Part shown: positions 40,103-47,763 of the stretch, one piece after another
Numbering within the stretch: the first letter of the stretch is position 1
How the letters are laid out: each line of letters begins with the position of its first letter
Assembly (NCBI RefSeq): GCF_003350505.1
Contig: NZ_QQAY01000003.1
Location: 62,001-126,000 of the forward strand
Direction: 5' to 3'
From: Falsibacillus pallidus
Lineage (GTDB): Bacteria > Bacillota > Bacilli > Bacillales > DSM-25281
Length of the DNA stretch: 64,000 nt
Position numbers and translations under genes: made by a program
Notes under the pieces: generated by a model
The model's database searches: none
Seen by the model: only the letters and a program-made list of their open reading frames with translations
What the model was told of the DNA's origin: nothing

Positions 40103-40261
40103 TTGAAAATTGTCGGCATCTGCAAAAAATGCAAGGGACAGGGAACGATCCCTTCTTTCGGTTTTTTGAAGAAAACATGTCCTCATTGTAATGGCAAAGG
40201 AAAGATCACATCATCCATAAGCAATAAAAAGCAGTCAAATCCTCTTGATTCTCACCTTTGA
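40103..40261 (+). CDS. Small DnaJ-type zinc-finger protein
   Basis: 52 codons, TTG start behind AAAGGAGG. Two CxxCxGxG knuckles (CKKCKGQG at about residues 7-14 and CPHCNGKG at about 26-33) form one DnaJ-like zinc site, followed by a polar tail. No J-domain is present. It lies 115 bp upstream of sigK and outside the skin-like element. Such stand-alone zinc knuckles are often called YuzA- or DnaJ-like, but I assign no function. Nothing on either strand suggests a larger gene here. Confidence 0.75.
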   Translation: MKIVGICKKCKGQGTIPSFGFLKKTCPHCNGKGKITSSISNKKQSNPLDSHL

Positions 40262-40334
40262 CAGATACCTCTCAACCATTTTTCAAACAAAAGATTTTCT
40301 TGGACCTGCACGAACCACCACTCCAAATCATAAT

Positions 40335-40343
40335 CATGATTTA
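40335..40343 (+). promoter_or_regulatory. Weak candidate mother-cell promoter of sigK
   Basis: CATGATTTA matches the sigma-K -10 consensus CATAnnnTA with one mismatch, 25-30 bp before the sigK ribosome site. It sits in a short AT palindrome. In B. subtilis sigK is read by sigma-E and then sigma-K with SpoIIID. Confidence 0.3.
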
Positions 40344-40375
40344 TAGGCAATAGTCCTGATTTAGGGGTGAGTAGA

Positions 40376-40585
40376 TTGGCTGGAATCCTTACTGCACTGG
40401 GTTATTTTCTGAAAGAACTTGTATTTTTAGTTTCCTATGTAAAAAACAATGCCTTCCCACAGCCGCTGACAGCCAGTGAAGAACGCAAATATCTGCGATT
40501 GATGGCGGAAGGCGATGAAGAAGCAAGAAATTTGCTGATCGAACATAATCTCCGCCTGGTCGCCCATATCGTCAACACAATATGA
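40376..40585 (+). pseudogene. sigK: SigK N-terminal part (interrupted by a skin-like element)
   Basis: The TTG at 40376 behind AGGGGTGA begins a 20-residue pro-sequence ([14 protein letters not shown]) cut by SpoIVFB before YVKNN. Sigma region 1.2/2 follows, up to [13 protein letters not shown]. At 40572 the frame leaves sigK and ends at a TGA (40583-40585) inside the element. Joining to 61061 gives a 241-residue pro-sigma-K. This is not decay: it is the developmentally rearranged state, as in B. subtilis where spoIVCB and spoIIIC are joined in the mother cell. A GTG at 40367 is an alternative but worse-spaced start. Confidence 0.95.
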
Positions 40586-40599
40586 ACATAAAGCAATGT
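40565..40599 (+). other. attL of the sigK-intervening element
   Basis: The crossover core TCAA is at 40572-40575. Host sigK sequence lies to the left. The element arm to the right carries AAGCAATGT (40591-40599), the inverted partner of ACATTGCTT (61037-61045) at the other end. Confidence 0.85.
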
Positions 40600-40757
40600 A
40601 TGGAAAACCCCATTACATATAGGGTTAGAGCAAACTTTACTTTAAGAAAATCAGGCAGATTTAATAAAATAATAATTGATAACGATAACTTTCATATTTT
40701 AGATATTTTGTTTCGATAAATTGGACAAGCACTATTACAATAAGGTGGGTATATATA

Positions 40758-41177
40758 ATGGAAAATAAAAGAATAAATTTAGTTACCGAAATCAGTTTAT
40801 TAAAAGATATCTTCTATACTTTAGATGAGATAATTGAGCAAAAAGAAGAGGAACTGCAATACTTAACAGATATCGCTAATCACAGTAATAACTCGGATGG
40901 TTTTCATGAAGATGATGATTACAATCGATTTATCCAAAGAACTTGGTACGATATCCGGGAACTACTTAAAGATCAAATGACATCTGTTGATTTTGAAATT
41001 TGGATTGAACATTTAACCATACAAGCAATAGTAGAAAACAAAGCCTTTATTAACGTTCCGAATCAATTTGCTGTCCACTGGATTCGTAGACAATTTGCTC
41101 GGTTGATAACTGATAATTTTTCAACCATCCTTCATGATGATATCGAAGTTAAATTATTATGTGAGGATGCAGGTTAA
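40758..41177 (+). CDS. Orphan DnaA domain I-like protein
   Basis: 139 residues. The first ~70 are acidic and partly coiled. Residues about 64-135 (WYDIRELLKDQMTSVDFEIW..., with FINVPNQFAVHWIRRQFARLI) align with DnaA domain I, conserving the spacing of W, FE-W, PN-FA-W and the final strand. There is no AAA+ domain and no DNA-binding domain IV, so it cannot be an initiator. Domain I is the surface used for DnaA self-interaction and for binding regulators such as SirA and DnaD, so a DnaA-modulating or decoy role is possible but is inference. GGTGGG lies 8-12 bases upstream of the ATG. It is the first gene inside attL. Confidence 0.75.
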   Translation: MENKRINLVTEISLLKDIFYTLDEIIEQKEEELQYLTDIANHSNNSDGFHEDDDYNRFIQRTWYDIRELLKDQMTSVDFEIWIEHLTIQAIVENKAFINVPNQFAVHWIRRQFARLITDNFSTILHDDIEVKLLCEDAG

Positions 41178-41195
41178 TAGGTATAGATAAATCAC

Positions 41196-41237
41196 AATAC
41201 AAAAAGCCACTAACTTGCATTAGTGGCTTTTTGTATT
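41196..41237. terminator. Bidirectional terminator
   Basis: A perfect 18-bp stem (41196-41213 with 41220-41237) with A and T runs built in, ending both the DnaA-like gene (+) and the small minus-strand gene, whose stop codon lies within it. Confidence 0.92.
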
Positions 41238-41344
41238 GCTTTCTCGACAAGGAAGGCAACGATCTTCTGTTGTACCTCTCTCACTTTCTCCTCATCGATT
41301 TCGTCATTGCTTGGGTGATAGACGAATTCTAGTTGCTTTGCCAA
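41210..41344 (-). CDS. Small hypothetical protein (44 aa)
   Basis: TTG start behind GAGGTGA. The protein begins MAKQLEFVYHPSNDEIDEEK and continues as one charged amphipathic helix (VREVQQKIVAFLVEKAIQKA). Its stop overlaps the terminator stem. It lies downstream of the 276-residue minus-strand gene and may be co-transcribed with it. I do not recognise the family with certainty. Confidence 0.7.
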   Translation of the reverse strand: MAKQLEFVYHPSNDEIDEEKVREVQQKIVAFLVEKAIQKATNAS

Positions 41345-41406
41345 TCTTAATCACCTCATGACAATGTATGAGGTGATATGGTTGTCCTATGACGAGCTAA
41401 GGTGAA

Positions 41407-42237
41407 TTATTCTTTATCTAAGTCAAGGAAAAATCGAACAAAATCACGTCCGAACTTAGACATCTCTAAGTTCTCCTTGGACTTCAATTTCGGCTCTTTT
41501 AGCTTAGGTAACGACCCTTTATATCTTGGATTTGTCAGTTTGTCTAGGTAAGTATGTAATTCCTTGAATTTCTTCACAATCTCATCAAGGTCATCTGTTA
41601 TATTTAAATCAGTTTTTGTTGTAAGTAGTCCAATACGAAGTAAATTTCTTCTAACTGATTCATATTGCTCGTAGCTAATTCCATGCCTTTCCATTACATC
41701 ATGAAACGTTTCTCGGGCTTCTTGATCAAATATAAAACGCGAGGAGTACATCAGCCTTAAAACGGAAATATCGACCATTCTGAGCTCTTTGAGCACATCA
41801 TAATATGTGAGGATGAAATCATCGGATACCTGTTCATGTTCTGTGATGTTAACAAACCCATTTACCATATATTGAATCTTGTCTTCTTGTTGTTCGTCAA
41901 TAACGTAATCCATTACAAAATTAAACAGTTGATCAATTTTTTCTTTCTGTTGATCCGTTTTATGCTCTAAATTAACCCTAATTTCTTCTATTTTTGAATG
42001 AAGTTCTTCGGTGAAAGTTCTTATGTTTCTTTCGAATCGAGCTCGTTTATACCCCTGCACTGCTCCTGAAACCCCAGGAATAAGCGAACTTGCTGAATCA
42101 ACAAGCATATCGCCTACAATGCTTGTTATGGATTCTTTAGCAATGTCTGCTGCCGTATCACTGCCAACGGTTAAGACTGTTTCAAGCGCAAGTCCTTTCC
42201 CGGATTCTTTTAAATCTTTTCTTTTATCACGATTCAA
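41407..42237 (-). CDS. Hypothetical protein, element cargo
   Basis: 276 residues, TTG start behind GAGGAGAGAG. An Ala/Ser/Gly-rich, weakly hydrophobic N-terminal stretch (about residues 15-62, including SLIPGVSGAVQGY) is followed by charged helices and a winged-helix-like C-terminal part (about 150-235). The layout recalls membrane-associated toxin or abortive-infection proteins with a pore-like N-terminus, but I have no motif to support that. It sits between the DnaA-like gene and the XRE-controlled genes, behind its own upstream terminator (42279-42296). Confidence 0.7.
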   Translation of the reverse strand: MNRDKRKDLKESGKGLALETVLTVGSDTAADIAKESITSIVGDMLVDSASSLIPGVSGAVQGYKRARFERNIRTFTEELHSKIEEIRVNLEHKTDQQKEKIDQLFNFVMDYVIDEQQEDKIQYMVNGFVNITEHEQVSDDFILTYYDVLKELRMVDISVLRLMYSSRFIFDQEARETFHDVMERHGISYEQYESVRRNLLRIGLLTTKTDLNITDDLDEIVKKFKELHTYLDKLTNPRYKGSLPKLKEPKLKSKENLEMSKFGRDFVRFFLDLDKE

Positions 42238-42274
42238 AGCACTCTCTCCTCAAGATTTTGTTAATAGCAATGCC

Positions 42275-42296
42275 AAAAGGGAGCATTCTAGCTCCC
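42275..42296 (-). terminator. Terminator between two minus-strand element genes
   Basis: GGGAGC/GCTCCC stem (42279-42284 with 42291-42296), then TTTT on the minus strand. A second, weaker hairpin with an AGTAGG/CCTACT stem is at 42408-42432. Confidence 0.75.
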
Positions 42297-42427
42297 TATG
42301 GATTTATTTTACCATCCAAAACGTATTGTTTCTTACCGTTTTGTTTGATAAGATATTTTTAGTTTACATTTTACATGTCGTTAGTTTCTGCAAAAAACTA
42401 ACATTCGAGTAGGGCTTTTTAAAAGTC

Positions 42428-42598
42428 CTACTTTTCTTTTCGTACGCCTTTAAAAGGCTTTGGGCTACTTGTTTTCTGGTCCATAAATCTTCCGGTTTCT
42501 GCATCTCTTTTAACCCAATTTCCGTTTGGTCCTTTAAACTGTGATCGTTCTTTTACTGCTCCAATACGACCATTACCTGGTTGTCCATTCTTAGCCAC
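42428..42598 (-). CDS. Small basic hypothetical protein (56 aa)
   Basis: GTG start behind AAGGGGG. The protein is very basic and glycine-rich: it begins MAKNGQPGNGRIGAVKERSQ and contains GNWVKRDAETGRFMDQK, a pattern seen in small conserved proteins of mobile Firmicute DNA. It lies 13 bp after the 219-residue gene, so the two form an operon under the divergent promoter at 43404-43432. Its function is unknown. Confidence 0.72.
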   Translation of the reverse strand: MAKNGQPGNGRIGAVKERSQFKGPNGNWVKRDAETGRFMDQKTSSPKPFKGVRKEK

Positions 42599-42611
42599 AA
42601 TTGATTCCCCC

Positions 42612-43271
42612 TTATTGATAAATATAACGGATAGTAAAGTCAGGATCGATTTGGTATCCGAAGTTTACGGCAAATCGATTGCTATTTTGCAAATGTGCCA
42701 CTTGTTCAGCAATTTCTCTTTTTTGTTCATCAATACCTTTAGTTTCATTTTGATCGATTTGCGCTCCAATTGGAGTTAACACCGTCACTTGAACTCGTCC
42801 ACCACTTGTGTTTAAGTGCAACCCATCAAACGGAAGTGTAATTTTGTAATCAAATGCTTTTGGATTCCCTTTGACCGGATACAATTTGTGCTCATAGGAT
42901 AAATGATATGTGTTCGGTGCATCTGGAATTGGAGTAAGCGTAGATTTCTTTAACACTGTGCGCAATAATAGCTTCGCTGCATCCATCTTCACTTCTTCAA
43001 GATTTTCTGCTTCAGCTTGTTGCAGAACATCTTCTGTACCTTTTAGCACATTTTCTGCTAGTGTCGGTAACATTGTAATACCTGTTGCATCAAACATTGC
43101 TAATACTTCTGGTGGAACGGAAACTCCGGCTGGAACATACCATGACCATTCAGTTGGAAGCGGTTCTGTTGTAACAAGTAATGTTTCAACTCGTGCGATA
43201 TCGTATTTGCCTCCGTTATAACGAGACGTTCCAGTAATTGATACGGTTAAATCTTGTAATTGAATTTTCAT
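42612..43271 (-). CDS. Hypothetical protein divergent from the XRE-ImmA pair
   Basis: 219 residues, soluble, no signal peptide. Predicted beta-rich halves are separated by a helix (about residues 72-105). The middle contains a YHLSYEHKLYPVKGNPKAFDY stretch, and the C-terminus returns to beta strands. I recognise no family. Its promoter lies in the XRE/ImmA regulatory region, so it is probably the regulated output of that switch. Together with the 56-aa gene it occupies the place of the lytic or excision operon in ImmR-ImmA elements. Confidence 0.72.
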   Translation of the reverse strand: MKIQLQDLTVSITGTSRYNGGKYDIARVETLLVTTEPLPTEWSWYVPAGVSVPPEVLAMFDATGITMLPTLAENVLKGTEDVLQQAEAENLEEVKMDAAKLLLRTVLKKSTLTPIPDAPNTYHLSYEHKLYPVKGNPKAFDYKITLPFDGLHLNTSGGRVQVTVLTPIGAQIDQNETKGIDEQKREIAEQVAHLQNSNRFAVNFGYQIDPDFTIRYIYQ

Positions 43272-43403
43272 TTGAAATTCCCCCTAATAATTTTATAATC
43301 ACATGACTTGTCCGACGAGCAGCAATTTTTATCTGTTTTTACGTTTTCAACATCAGCCCATTTCATAAATTACGCTGTCACCGTAATTTTTTATTCTAAA
43401 ATA

Positions 43404-43432
43404 AATATAAAACGTAGAAAAATATAAGTCAA
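43404..43432 (-). promoter_or_regulatory. Divergent promoter of the 219-aa/56-aa operon
   Basis: TTGACT (43427-43432) and TATATT (43404-43409) are 17 bp apart on the minus strand. A CGTAGAAA half-site resembling the XRE operator lies between them, and another TTTTTACG is at 43336-43343. Confidence 0.65.
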
Positions 43433-43436
43433 TACA

Positions 43437-43476
43437 TTTTTACGCCTTGAACGTAAAAAATAAAATATGTTACACT
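43437..43476 (+). promoter_or_regulatory. Promoter and operator of the XRE-ImmA operon
   Basis: A perfect 8-bp inverted repeat TTTTTACG-N7-CGTAAAAA (43437-43459) covers the -35 TTGAAC (43447-43452). The -10 TACACT is at 43471-43476 (18-bp spacing). This placement suits autorepression. Confidence 0.7.
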
Positions 43477-43498
43477 GAGAGCGTAGGAGGAATCACTT

Positions 43499-43900
43499 AT
43501 GAAACTTGGAGAACGTTTAAAATCACTTAGAAAATCAGCAGGATTAACACTTGCACAACTAAAAGATGCTACAGGACTTTCTGTGTCTTATTTATCAGAT
43601 CTTGAACGTGGAAGAACAAATCCTTCGGTGAAAACACTTAACAAACTTGCCAGCATCTATAAAATTTCTGTTTCTTCTTTAACCGAAGGGGTTGAAGGAT
43701 ACGGAGTTAATAACGATGAAGAGTTAATTCCTGAAAGTTTACTTGCATTAAAAGACGATACGGATATCGGAAAACACATTACGGATGAAGATCTTTATTC
43801 TCTTAACAGAATTTCATTAAGAGGTAAACAACCTCAAACAGCATTGGAATGGAAGGAGATCTACTTGTATTTAAAAAGAATGCTGCCAGGAGATGAGTAA
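43499..43900 (+). CDS. XRE-family helix-turn-helix regulator
   Basis: 133 residues. The N-terminal HTH domain spans about residues 1-62 (KLGERLKSLRKSAGLTLAQL, then SYLSDLERGRTNPSVKTLNKLA). A C-terminal acidic part of about 65 residues would contact the protease partner. Its stop codon directly abuts the ImmA/IrrE-like gene (TAA-ATG), so the two are translated together. By analogy with ImmR of ICEBs1 it should repress the divergent operon until cleaved. Confidence 0.93.
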   Translation: MKLGERLKSLRKSAGLTLAQLKDATGLSVSYLSDLERGRTNPSVKTLNKLASIYKISVSSLTEGVEGYGVNNDEELIPESLLALKDDTDIGKHITDEDLYSLNRISLRGKQPQTALEWKEIYLYLKRMLPGDE

Positions 43901-44689
43901 ATGGATATTCCTCGGAATTTGAGAGAGCGTATGGAACAACTGGTACAGAATACATTAAAAGATTTCAATATAATAGGTTTCACAACACCTGAAGATGTAG
44001 CACAAAGATTGGGTTTGACCATTCACAACGGAAAACTTCAACAAGTTGATGGGGCATTCGATGAAGAAACAAAAGTCATTTTAATAAATGACAATGTAAG
44101 ACTTGATCAAAGAAGACGCTTCACATTATTTCACGAAATTTGCCATTACCTACTTCGTCATGATGATGAATTCTTTTCTGATTTAAACGACTTATATGAA
44201 GATGATGAAGAATTTAGAAAGGTTGAAGAAAGACTTTGTGATATGGGTGCAATAGAATTCGCTGCTCCAAAAGAAGAGGTCCAAGCATTAATTAATGAAC
44301 ACGGCTTTTCTATTCATTTATTGTTCGAACTTGAAGAAAAATTTCACTTGTCCAAGCAAAGCGCAATGTGGCGGTTAGCAGAATGTGCTCCTCATTCTTG
44401 TATCCTGGCTATTTGCCGAGCTGATTTTGATATTTTTCCTCTATTAAAATTAGTACCAAAAGAAATTAAAATTGAGAATGCTTGGAATTCTGAATGGACG
44501 CCATATAAATTGAGAAAAGAAACGTCAATCCCTAAAGATCACCCTATTTGGACGACATCAGATTCTTTTGACGAATACTTTTCTTTCGAAGATACTTATA
44601 TTCAATATTATTCAGGAAGTCAAATGGAAGCAAATGTAGAAGGTGTATGGATAAATGGTCGAGCTTATATCGTTTTTGATTTAATATAA
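43901..44689 (+). CDS. ImmA/IrrE-family metallo-endopeptidase
   Basis: 262 residues. The zinc protease motif is HEICHYLL (about residues 75-82), preceded by RRRFTLFHE and followed by an acidic residue cluster. The C-terminal ~100 residues form a separate beta-rich domain. ImmA-type proteases inactivate their cognate XRE repressor after DNA damage or another signal. The ribosome site is GGAGATGAG at the end of the XRE gene. Confidence 0.92.
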   Translation: MDIPRNLRERMEQLVQNTLKDFNIIGFTTPEDVAQRLGLTIHNGKLQQVDGAFDEETKVILINDNVRLDQRRRFTLFHEICHYLLRHDDEFFSDLNDLYEDDEEFRKVEERLCDMGAIEFAAPKEEVQALINEHGFSIHLLFELEEKFHLSKQSAMWRLAECAPHSCILAICRADFDIFPLLKLVPKEIKIENAWNSEWTPYKLRKETSIPKDHPIWTTSDSFDEYFSFEDTYIQYYSGSQMEANVEGVWINGRAYIVFDLI

Positions 44690-44697
44690 AAATAAAA

Positions 44698-44752
44698 AAA
44701 CAAGCAAATTTGCAGATTATAAATTTAAAATCTACATTTTGCTTGTTTTTCT
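44698..44752. terminator. Convergent terminator between the ImmA-like gene and hsdR
   Basis: AACAAGCAAA pairs with TTTTGCTTGTT around an inner AGATT/AATCT pairing, with A and T runs on both sides. Confidence 0.8.
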
Positions 44753-44764
44753 ATTTTTTATTTT

Positions 44765-47761
44765 TTATTGATTTTTATTTACTTCATCAAACCCGGATGC
44801 CTTGAGTAATTCATATACATGCTCACCCATATATCCTTCAAGTTGATCACGAAATAAATCGTCTTCAAGGATTTTACCAAAGAAGCCTTGATTCTTTTCA
44901 AATCCTTCAACAACATAATCCATAAAACGTTTACGAAAACCTAGAATAAAGTCATCAAGCGAGTTGTTTTGTGCCTGAGTTCTGAGGGTTTGATCTTCTT
45001 TTGCCGTTTCAATGATTTGCTGGATGTTTAGCTTTTCATGCTCACCGAATTCGGTCCCATTTTTAGAGTTCAGTCTTTCGAGAATTGCAGTAAGAGGATC
45101 TGTTGGCGGCTCTTCATTGCCTTTTCCGCCACTAACATTAATTTCAACAAAATAATCCTCTTCATCTTCCCCAAGTGTAATATTCGTGTCGCCTTTTTTC
45201 TTTTTTAAGGAGTAATATTCAAGCACTATTTTATCCTCTAGATTTACAGGAGGGCTACCCTTAATTGATATCTTCTTTAATAAATAGCGAAGATACACAA
45301 ACAACTTATGCAGTTCAACATCTTTAAATGGTGTGATTTGTAGAACAAACATATAGACGCTATTAAACTTTTTAGCTTTACTCACAAAATCTCGCTGTTC
45401 TTCATCGCTTAAACGTTTATAGCGATCCACAGCTGAGTCAATGTAGTTATTCGAGAGCTCCGTATCGCGCTTCGTTTTCTTTTCTTTATAGATGATTTCA
45501 ACGAATTTATCCACTTCATCATCCATTAGAATCATATAATTATCAATTTCTTGTTGTATGCTATAAAGCTCGTTTGGTTCAACGTCACCTTTTAATACGG
45601 TGTCTTCATAATAAGGTTCAAACGATTTACGAATATCATCCGGGTCATTTACAAAATCTAAGATGAATGTATCTTCTTTGTCAGGATGTGTGCGATTAAG
45701 TCGTGATAGTGTTTGAACAGCTTTTAATCCTGTCAGTTTTTTATCAACAAACATCGTATGCAGCTTAGGTTGATCAAACCCGGTTTGATACTTTTCCGCA
45801 ACAAGCAATACTTGATATTCATCACTATCAAACTTCTTCGGTAATTGCTTTTCCGGAAATTTGTTCATACCAGGTTCTGTGTATTCATCGCCACTATCTT
45901 TCACAGTACCTGAGAACGCTACGAGCGCTTTCATATCCTTATAACCCTTTTTCTTTATGTAGGCATCAAACGCTAGTTTGTAACGAACAGCGTGCAAACG
46001 GGAAGCGGTAACAACCATCGCTTTAGCTTGTCCGTTTAGTTTTTTACTCGTAATTTTCCGGTAATGTTCAATAATGATTTCTGTTTTCTGTTCAATATTA
46101 TGTGGGTGCAAGCTTACAAAACGAGAAATGGCTTTTGTTGCTTTTGCACTTTCAAACTCCGGATCATCTTCGATCTTTTTAGCCACTCGATAATAGGTAC
46201 CATAAGTAACATAATTTTTTAAAACGTCTAGAATAAAGCCCTCTTGAATCGCTTGTTTCATGCTGTAAAGATGAAACGGATGTGGCTTGCCTTCATCATC
46301 TACTGTCCCGAACATTTTAAGTGTGCTGCCCTTTGGCGTTGCAGTAAAAGCGAAGAAACTAATATTCGGTTGCTTTCCGACTCGAGTAATTTCATCTAGA
46401 ATTTTTTCTTCAGCATCAGTTTGATTTGCTTCTGCTTCTTCATCCTGTTTCTGAGCTTCTTCTAAAGTCAAGCTGGTAGTAAGTGCTGCCATGTTCTTTC
46501 CGCTCGTTGAAGAGTGGGCTTCATCAATAATGATGGCAAAGTTTTTATTCTTTAGGGTACCGAGTTTATCAAGAATAAATGGGAACTTTTGAATAGTCGT
46601 AATTATAATTTTCGTACCTTTATTTAAAGATTCTGCTAATTGAGATGAGTCTTCTTCAATTTTTGCAACCATCCCAGCTTTATGTTCAAGTTGATATACG
46701 GCTTTTTGAAGTTGTTTATCTAAGACTTTCCGGTCAGTAACAACTATTACTCCTTCAAAGACAGATTCATTTTCATCATTATGTAATGTTGCCAAACGGT
46801 GTGACAACCAAGAAATAGAGTTCGTTTTACCACTTCCTGCGCTATGTTGAATAAGATAGGATTGCCCAGAACCAAACGCTTTAGCGTGTGTTAAAACCTT
46901 TTTAACGGCATCTCTCTGATGATAACGAGGGAATATGAGTGTTTCCTTTATTTTAATTTTACCGTTATCATCTTCATCTTCATCTACAATTAGATAAACA
47001 AACTTATCAAGAATTTCAAGTAAGTTTTCACGTGTTAGAACATCTTCCCAAACATAATGCGTTTTAAGCTTTCCTGTAACAGGAGGATTGCCTTTGCCTC
47101 CGCTATACCCTTTATTAAAAGGGAGGAAGAAGGTTTTTGTCCCATTTAATTTCGTTGTCATAAAAGCTTCATTCGTATCTATCGCAAAGCATGCAATCAC
47201 TCGCTGTTTAAAACGGAATAATGTATCTTTTCCGCTGCGATCATTCATCCACTGTTGCTTCGCATCTTCAACATCTTGACCAGTGAATTCATTTTTGAGT
47301 TCAAAAGCAAGTACGGGTAGACCGTTTAAAAATATTACTAAATCAATTCTTTCGCCTTCTTTATGTATGAGTTCTTCGGTTACAGAAAGACGATTTTTTG
47401 AGTATAGCTCTAACAACTCTTTGTTTAGAGTCGTTGGAGGTTTAAAATAAGCTAAATCAAGTTGCACGCCGTAATCTTTAATACCATTACGTAGTACATC
47501 GACCATTCCACGTCTTTTTAATTCATTATCTAACCTAAATAAGATTTTCTGTTTATATTGACCTTTATAAATCTCTTTTAATCTGGATAACGATTTTTCT
47601 TGGGTCTCTTCTAAAAATAAGAATAATTGTGTTTCATCAAATGCATATTGGCGATTGTAGTCTTGGTTAGATCCCTCCAAATATCCATTAACAGTAGTCA
47701 AGTATTCCTTGACTACTGTTTGAAATGCACGTTCTTTTAATATATCTGGTGTTAAGATCAT
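44765..47761 (-). CDS. hsdR: Type I restriction enzyme subunit R (HsdR)
   Basis: 998 residues, full length. The N-terminal nuclease domain contains the PD-(D/E)XK motif (IDLVIFLNG followed by LAFELKNEF at about 149-157). The SF2 translocase has Walker A HSAGSGKT (about residue 309), the DEAH box (IIDEAHSS) and later helicase motifs (SRLNRTHPD). It cuts unmodified DNA after ATP-driven translocation when bound to HsdM2S. It starts 2 bp after hsdS. Confidence 0.95.
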   Translation of the reverse strand: MILTPDILKERAFQTVVKEYLTTVNGYLEGSNQDYNRQYAFDETQLFLFLEETQEKSLSRLKEIYKGQYKQKILFRLDNELKRRGMVDVLRNGIKDYGVQLDLAYFKPPTTLNKELLELYSKNRLSVTEELIHKEGERIDLVIFLNGLPVLAFELKNEFTGQDVEDAKQQWMNDRSGKDTLFRFKQRVIACFAIDTNEAFMTTKLNGTKTFFLPFNKGYSGGKGNPPVTGKLKTHYVWEDVLTRENLLEILDKFVYLIVDEDEDDNGKIKIKETLIFPRYHQRDAVKKVLTHAKAFGSGQSYLIQHSAGSGKTNSISWLSHRLATLHNDENESVFEGVIVVTDRKVLDKQLQKAVYQLEHKAGMVAKIEEDSSQLAESLNKGTKIIITTIQKFPFILDKLGTLKNKNFAIIIDEAHSSTSGKNMAALTTSLTLEEAQKQDEEAEANQTDAEEKILDEITRVGKQPNISFFAFTATPKGSTLKMFGTVDDEGKPHPFHLYSMKQAIQEGFILDVLKNYVTYGTYYRVAKKIEDDPEFESAKATKAISRFVSLHPHNIEQKTEIIIEHYRKITSKKLNGQAKAMVVTASRLHAVRYKLAFDAYIKKKGYKDMKALVAFSGTVKDSGDEYTEPGMNKFPEKQLPKKFDSDEYQVLLVAEKYQTGFDQPKLHTMFVDKKLTGLKAVQTLSRLNRTHPDKEDTFILDFVNDPDDIRKSFEPYYEDTVLKGDVEPNELYSIQQEIDNYMILMDDEVDKFVEIIYKEKKTKRDTELSNNYIDSAVDRYKRLSDEEQRDFVSKAKKFNSVYMFVLQITPFKDVELHKLFVYLRYLLKKISIKGSPPVNLEDKIVLEYYSLKKKKGDTNITLGEDEEDYFVEINVSGGKGNEEPPTDPLTAILERLNSKNGTEFGEHEKLNIQQIIETAKEDQTLRTQAQNNSLDDFILGFRKRFMDYVVEGFEKNQGFFGKILEDDLFRDQLEGYMGEHVYELLKASGFDEVNKNQ

Positions 47762-47763
47762 TT

